From JBBQKG01 sp038326655 (GTDB taxonomy: Bacteria; Actinomycetota; Thermoleophilia; Solirubrobacterales; JBBDJG01), in contig JBBQKG010000004.1 of NCBI GenBank assembly GCA_038326655.1, forward strand, positions 1 to 64,000: a DNA stretch of 64,000 bases. The letters are read 5' to 3'. A program made the translations under genes and the position numbers. Shown here in pieces: positions 60,812-64,000 of this stretch; position 1 is the stretch's first letter, and every line of letters starts with the position of its first letter. Below the pieces are notes generated by a model that made no database searches, had not been told where the DNA came from, and saw only the letters and a program-made list of their open reading frames with translations.

Positions 60812-62082
60812 AGGTGCACGAGGTTGCTCGACTCGATCCCGCGGGTGACCCCGCGGAAGTCGAGCACGAGCCGCGCCTCCGACGCCACGCGGCGGTAGTC
60901 GATCTCCGGATGCGCCGTGACGATCACGACGAGGTCGGCGGCCTCCAGCTCCTGCTCCAGTGGCACCGACTCGAGCCGCGCCTCTGGAAGCACGTGCACG
61001 TGGGGGTCGTGGTAGAAGAGCTCCGCGCCGCGCTCGCCCAGCAGCTTGAGGATCTTCAGCGCAGGGGACTCGCGCAGATCGCCGACGCCGGGCTTGTAGG
61101 CAACGCCGAGCAGCAGCACGCGCGAGCCGTGCACCGGCTTGCCGTGGTCGTTCAGCGTGCGCTCGATCTTGTCGACGCAGAAGTAGGGCATGCTCTGGTT
61201 GATCTTCCCGGCGAGCTCGATGAACTCCGTGTAGAAGTCGAACTCGCGCGCGCGCCAGGCAAGGTAGAAGGGGTCGACGGGCAGGCAGTGGCCGCCCATT
61301 CCCGGGCCTGGATCGAACCGCATGAAGCCGAACGGCTTCGTCGCGGCAGCGTCGATCACCTCCCACACGTCGATGCCCATCCTGTCGCACAGCACCGCGA
61401 GCTCGTTGACGAGCGCGATGTTGACCGAGCGGAAGATGTTCTCGAGCAGCTTCGCCATCTCCGCGGCATCGGGAGTTGTGAGCACCATCACCTCGTCACA
61501 AATTCGTTCATACAGCTGCGTCGCTCTCGCGGTGCATGCGGGCGTCAGGCCGCCAATGATTTTCACGGTGTTGCGCAGCGTGAAGTCGACGCGCCCGGGG
61601 TCGACACGCTCGGGCGAGTACGCGACGTGGAAGTCCCGGCCGGCTGCGAGCCCGGACTCCTCCAGCAGCGGCACGAGCCGCTCGCGGGTCGTACCCGGAT
61701 ACGTGGTCGACTCCAGCACCACGAGCTGCCCGCGCCGCAACACGCGCGAGAGCGACGTGGCGGCGTCGATCACCGGGCCCAGGTCCGGCTGGCGGTTCGC
61801 GGTCAGCGGCGTGGGCACGCAGACCACGATCGCGTCGGCGACCGCGAGCTCGTCGTAGTTGGTGGTCGCGCTGAGCCGGCCGGCCGTGACGGCCTCAGCC
61901 AGCTCGGCCGATGAGACGTCCTCGACGAAGCTCTCGCCGGCACGGATCTGCTCGACCCGCCGCGCGTCGACGTCGAGGCCGATCACCTCGCTGCCCTCGC
62001 GCACGAACGCGATTGCGAGCGGGAGACCGACGTAGCCGAGGCCCACGACCCCGACGTGATGCGTTCCTGACGAGTCCTTCAC
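60808..62082 (-). CDS. UDP-GlcNAc/ManNAc 6-dehydrogenase (WbpA/WecC type)
   Basis: This nucleotide-sugar dehydrogenase oxidises C6 of a UDP-N-acetylhexosamine to the uronate. The 424-residue protein has VGVVGLGYVGLPLAIAFVREG, VVCVPTPLTANRQPDL, VAYSPERVDPG, NTVKIIGG, KLLENIFRSVNIALVNELA and the catalytic Cys in GPGMGGHCLPVDPFYL. SPERVDPG favours the WbpA/WecC branch over UDP-glucose dehydrogenase. GTG 62082 is preferred over an upstream ATG whose extra residues (RTSTGAGGRARRSSPS) are a shadow of the epimerase gene. Confidence 0.9.
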   Translation of the reverse strand: MKDSSGTHHVGVVGLGYVGLPLAIAFVREGSEVIGLDVDARRVEQIRAGESFVEDVSSAELAEAVTAGRLSATTNYDELAVADAIVVCVPTPLTANRQPDLGPVIDAATSLSRVLRRGQLVVLESTTYPGTTRERLVPLLEESGLAAGRDFHVAYSPERVDPGRVDFTLRNTVKIIGGLTPACTARATQLYERICDEVMVLTTPDAAEMAKLLENIFRSVNIALVNELAVLCDRMGIDVWEVIDAAATKPFGFMRFDPGPGMGGHCLPVDPFYLAWRAREFDFYTEFIELAGKINQSMPYFCVDKIERTLNDHGKPVHGSRVLLLGVAYKPGVGDLRESPALKILKLLGERGAELFYHDPHVHVLPEARLESVPLEQELEAADLVVIVTAHPEIDYRRVASEARLVLDFRGVTRGIESSNLVHL

Positions 62083-62107
62083 GTCCCCGGAGTGTAAAAG
62101 GGACGCA

Positions 62108-63193
62108 CTACGCTCCCGCAGCGTGGACGAAGCGCTCGAGCTCGGCGACGATCGCCTCGCCCGCCCGCCCGCCCCCGTAGAGGTCCGGGTGGGCATCCGG
62201 GCGGTTGATCGCCGCGAGCGCCTCCAGCACCGCCGGAGTGCCCAGGCCGACGAGCCGGTTCCAGCCCAGCTCGACGGTCTCGGTCCACTCGGTCGTGTCC
62301 CGGAGCGTCAGGCACGGCACCCGCGCGAGGTAGGCCTCCTTTTGGACCCCGCCGGAGTCGGTCAGCACCGCCGCAGCGTGGGTCAGCAGCTTCATGAAGT
62401 CGAGATACCCCAGTGGCGGCACGAGCCGGAGGTGCTCCAGCGCCTGCAGCTCGTCGAGCGTGCCGTGGCGCTCGAGCGCCGCGCGCGTGCGCGGGTGGAC
62501 CGGGAAGACGCAGGTCTGAGGCAGCTCGCGAAGCAGCTCGACCAGGTGCCGGAGCCCCTCCTCCCGGTCGACATTGCCGGCACGATGCACGGTCATGAGG
62601 AGGTAGCCGCCGGGCGCCACGCCCAGCCGGTCGAGCGCGTCCGAGGTCCGCTCGGCGACCGGCCCCATCGCGGCACTGACGTCGGCCATCACGTCCCCGA
62701 CCAGCCGGGCACGGGTGCCCAGCGCCTCGCGCTCGAGGTTCTGCACGGCGACGCTCGTGGAGCACAGGCACAGGTCGCTGACGTGGTCGGACAGGACGCG
62801 GTTGCGCTCCTCCGGCATCGCCCAGTCGAAGGACCGCATGCCCGCCTCCACGTGGGCGATCGGCATGCCGAGGTGTGCGCACGCCAGCGCTCCGGCGAGG
62901 GTCGTGTTGGTGTCCCCGTAGACGAGTGCGATGTCGGGCTCCACGTCGCGGAGCACGGGCTCGAACGCGTGCATGATGCGACTGACCTGCTCGACGTTCG
63001 AAGCGGAGCCCACCCCCAGCTGCCGGTCGGGCGCCGGCAGCTCGAGCTCGCGGAAGAACACCGCCGAGAGCTCGTCGTCGTAGTGCTGGCCGCTGTGGAC
63101 GAGCACCTCGTCGTGACGCACGCGAAGCCGCCGCGAGACAGCCGCGGCCTTGACGAACTGCGGCCGGTTTCCGATCAGGCTGACGACTCGCAT
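62108..63193 (-). CDS. UDP-N-acetylglucosamine 2-epimerase (non-hydrolysing, WecB/WbpI type)
   Basis: This 361-residue epimerase has RVVSLIGNRPQFVKAAAVSRRL, VHSGQHYDDELSAVFFRELEL, IALVYGDTNTTLAGALACAHLGMPIAHVEAGMRSFDWAMPEERNRVLSDHVS, MTVHRAGNVDR and LTDSGGVQKEAYLARVPCLTLRDTTEW. These are the family's nucleotide-sugar and catalytic residues (Asp, Glu, His). In WbpI it acts on the di-N-acetylated uronate; in WecB on UDP-GlcNAc. ATG 63193 is preferred over a cysteine-rich extension. It heads the minus-strand operon and is divergent from the small gene at 63266. Confidence 0.93.
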   Translation of the reverse strand: MRVVSLIGNRPQFVKAAAVSRRLRVRHDEVLVHSGQHYDDELSAVFFRELELPAPDRQLGVGSASNVEQVSRIMHAFEPVLRDVEPDIALVYGDTNTTLAGALACAHLGMPIAHVEAGMRSFDWAMPEERNRVLSDHVSDLCLCSTSVAVQNLEREALGTRARLVGDVMADVSAAMGPVAERTSDALDRLGVAPGGYLLMTVHRAGNVDREEGLRHLVELLRELPQTCVFPVHPRTRAALERHGTLDELQALEHLRLVPPLGYLDFMKLLTHAAAVLTDSGGVQKEAYLARVPCLTLRDTTEWTETVELGWNRLVGLGTPAVLEALAAINRPDAHPDLYGGGRAGEAIVAELERFVHAAGA

Positions 63194-63214
63194 GGCGAAC
63201 ACAAAGCGTGCCGA

Positions 63215-63245
63215 TTGACACGGTGTCGGGTAACATTGTCGGGTA
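63215..63245 (+). promoter_or_regulatory. TTGACA and tandem TGTCGGGTA repeats upstream of the 28-codon gene
   Basis: A perfect -35 hexamer TTGACA (63215-63220) is followed by two direct copies of TGTCGGGTA at 63224-63232 and 63237-63245, 13 bases apart. No good -10 is found at 17 bases, so the repeats may be a regulator site. Confidence 0.4.
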
Positions 63246-63265
63246 CCGGGCAGGAGGTGGGAAGC

Positions 63266-63352
63266 ATGCGGGAACTGGCACAGGAGACTGTCAGAACCAG
63301 CGTCAACGTCGCACGACACATCTTCAGGTATCTGAGCTACCAGATGCGCTGA
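63266..63352 (+). CDS. 28-residue small protein with optimal ribosome binding site
   Basis: ATG 63266 is preceded by AGGAGGTG (63252-63259) at ideal spacing, the strongest Shine-Dalgarno seen in the window. The product begins MRELAQETVRTSVNVARH and ends YLSYQMR. It is basic and could form an amphipathic helix; no transmembrane segment is present. It lies alone between the divergent epimerase gene and the MMPL gene, with a 9-bp-stem hairpin behind it. Function is unknown: a leader peptide, a small membrane-associated protein, or a regulator are possible. Confidence 0.55.
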   Translation: MRELAQETVRTSVNVARHIFRYLSYQMR

Positions 63353-63382
63353 ACGCGCACGGAGTGCGCGTCAGCCGAGCGG

Positions 63383-63420
63383 GTCCGACCGGGGGAAGCA
63401 GGGTCCGCCGGCGGTCGGAC
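63383..63420 (+). terminator. Long-loop hairpin after the 28-codon gene
   Basis: GTCCGACCG (63383-63391) pairs with CGGTCGGAC (63412-63420) across a 20-base loop, followed by AAGGGTTTCC. It is a possible terminator; the missing T-run keeps confidence low. Confidence 0.4.
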
Positions 63421-63495
63421 AAGGGTTTCCGATAACCCACGTCCGACGCCTTGCAGCGCCTCGAGACACCGGCGCTGAGGCGCGGTTTCGGCCTG

Positions 63496-63501
63496 TATAA
63501 A
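63496..63501 (+). promoter_or_regulatory. -10 box candidate (TATAAA) for the MMPL gene
   Basis: TATAAA, rare in this GC-rich sequence, ends nine bases before ATG 63511 of an 8-codon leader ORF. Transcription would start near that ATG. No clear -35 was seen. Confidence 0.45.
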
Positions 63502-63510
63502 GGGTTTTCA

Positions 63511-63537
63511 ATGAGGGATGTCGAGGTGATCGATTGA
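63511..63537 (+). CDS. 8-codon leader ORF overlapping the MMPL start
   Basis: ATG 63511 opens the frame MRDVEVID followed by TGA (63535-63537), which overlaps the MMPL TTG start (63534-63536). It could couple ribosomes to the MMPL gene or act as a small regulatory ORF; chance cannot be excluded at this length. Confidence 0.35.
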   Translation: MRDVEVID

Positions 63538-64000
63538 GGTCGATTGCGCGGTTTGCGATCCGCAGATCCGTGCCTATCCTGCTTGTCTGGGTAGGCATTT
63601 TTGTGGTCGCGTTGTTCTTCGCCGGCAAGGCGCGCGACAACCTCCACGAGACGAACCTCCAGATCCCGGGGACCGACTCCTACCGGGCGGCGAAGCTGAC
63701 GCAGCGTGAGTTCGGCTCCCAGATCGGGCTCGCGATTCTCCTGAAGGCGCCGCCCAGCCAGACGCGCGCGCTCCGCACGCAGGCTGAGCAGCTGATCGCG
63801 CGCCTGGAGCGGATCGACGGGGTACAGGTCCTGAGCCCGTTCGCGATCGGCGGTGACCCCGCCCTGAGAGAGCCTCCGGGCCAGGCGCTGCTCACGCTCC
63901 AGGTCAGCAAGCCCGAGGAGCAGGTCTCGAAGCAGACGCTGCCCGCGGTCGAGCGGGCGCTGACCCACGTACGCCCCCCGGTCGAGACCGAGGTGTCAGG
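63534..64000 (+). CDS. MMPL/RND-family transporter, N-terminal part
   Basis: The frame is open from TTG 63534 to the window end (155 codons). It begins with a basic segment and membrane helix (VPILLVWVGIFVVALFFAG), followed by an extracytoplasmic domain with NLQIPGTDSYRAAKLTQREFGSQ and LERIDGVQVLSPFAIGGDP. The opening helix plus IPGTDSYRA.L..REFG is the usual start of MMPL lipid or drug exporters, which continue for 700-1000 residues. GAGGTG (63523-63528) lies five bases before the start. The substrate is unknown. Confidence 0.85.
   Translation, partial: MRSIARFAIRRSVPILLVWVGIFVVALFFAGKARDNLHETNLQIPGTDSYRAAKLTQREFGSQIGLAILLKAPPSQTRALRTQAEQLIARLERIDGVQVLSPFAIGGDPALREPPGQALLTLQVSKPEEQVSKQTLPAVERALTHVRPPVETEVS

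Overview
The window is a high-GC, densely packed bacterial chromosome segment. GTG and TTG starts are frequent, genes often join by 4-base stop/start overlaps, and several start codons have a -10-like TANNNT box 7-11 bases upstream and no Shine-Dalgarno. With an rpsF-ssb-rpsR-rplI-dnaB block, a RegX3-like two-component pair, trehalose synthesis genes and secreted lipoproteins, this points to an actinobacterium-like lineage, most likely the deep-branching Thermoleophilia. That placement is inference; no rRNA gene is present.

Left edge (1-1012): the 5' part of an IS21-type transposase gene reads off the left end. The element's right end has cut a small membrane-protein gene to 28 codons. Next, 1135-10651 is one plus-strand cofactor block: molybdenum cofactor (moaC, mogA), cytochrome c maturation System I (ccmA, ccmB, ccmC, ccmD), siroheme and haem precursors (precorrin-2 dehydrogenase, hemA, hemC, a cobA-hemD fusion), a SAM hydroxide adenosyltransferase and birA. 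ccmC and hemC have no usable ATG, GTG or TTG start and appear to begin at CTG.

From 10656 to 21895 come a minus-strand SF2 helicase with an acidic insertion, a thioredoxin lipoprotein behind a 21-bp palindrome, an NTF2-like protein, an NfeD/slipin pair, galT, a membrane HD-GYP protein, a methyltransferase, an MFS exporter and an unknown protein. A complete dipeptide/oligopeptide ABC importer lies at 21974-27906. From 27920 to 32247 are a universal stress protein, a haloalkane-dehalogenase-like hydrolase, tRNA-Arg(CCU), a secreted Excalibur/HNH protein, pyrE and a patatin-like protein. A minus-strand run (32252-37665) holds an ABC-2 exporter, a CPBP protein, a HAD hydrolase and a molybdopterin oxidoreductase.

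From 37809 to 52709 are a class A penicillin-binding protein, a GT-C glycosyltransferase that starts inside it, thiL, a small antisense gene, a degenerate M28 peptidase-like membrane protein, a response regulator/kinase/HtrA operon, and a trehalose group (IMPase-like phosphatase, TreT-like synthase, OtsA). The replication/ribosome block (rpsF, ssb, rpsR, rplI, dnaB, helicase loader, purA) follows at 52795-58340. A minus-strand set (58351-63193) encodes a nucleotide-sugar pathway resembling UDP-ManNAc(3NAc)A synthesis without its aminotransferase. The window closes with a 28-codon gene with an excellent ribosome binding site and the start of an MMPL transporter preceded by an 8-codon leader ORF.

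The observations most worth following up are the CTG starts, a palindromic element that lies inside one coding gene and behind another, the M28 pseudo-peptidase, and the small ORFs at 63266-63537.
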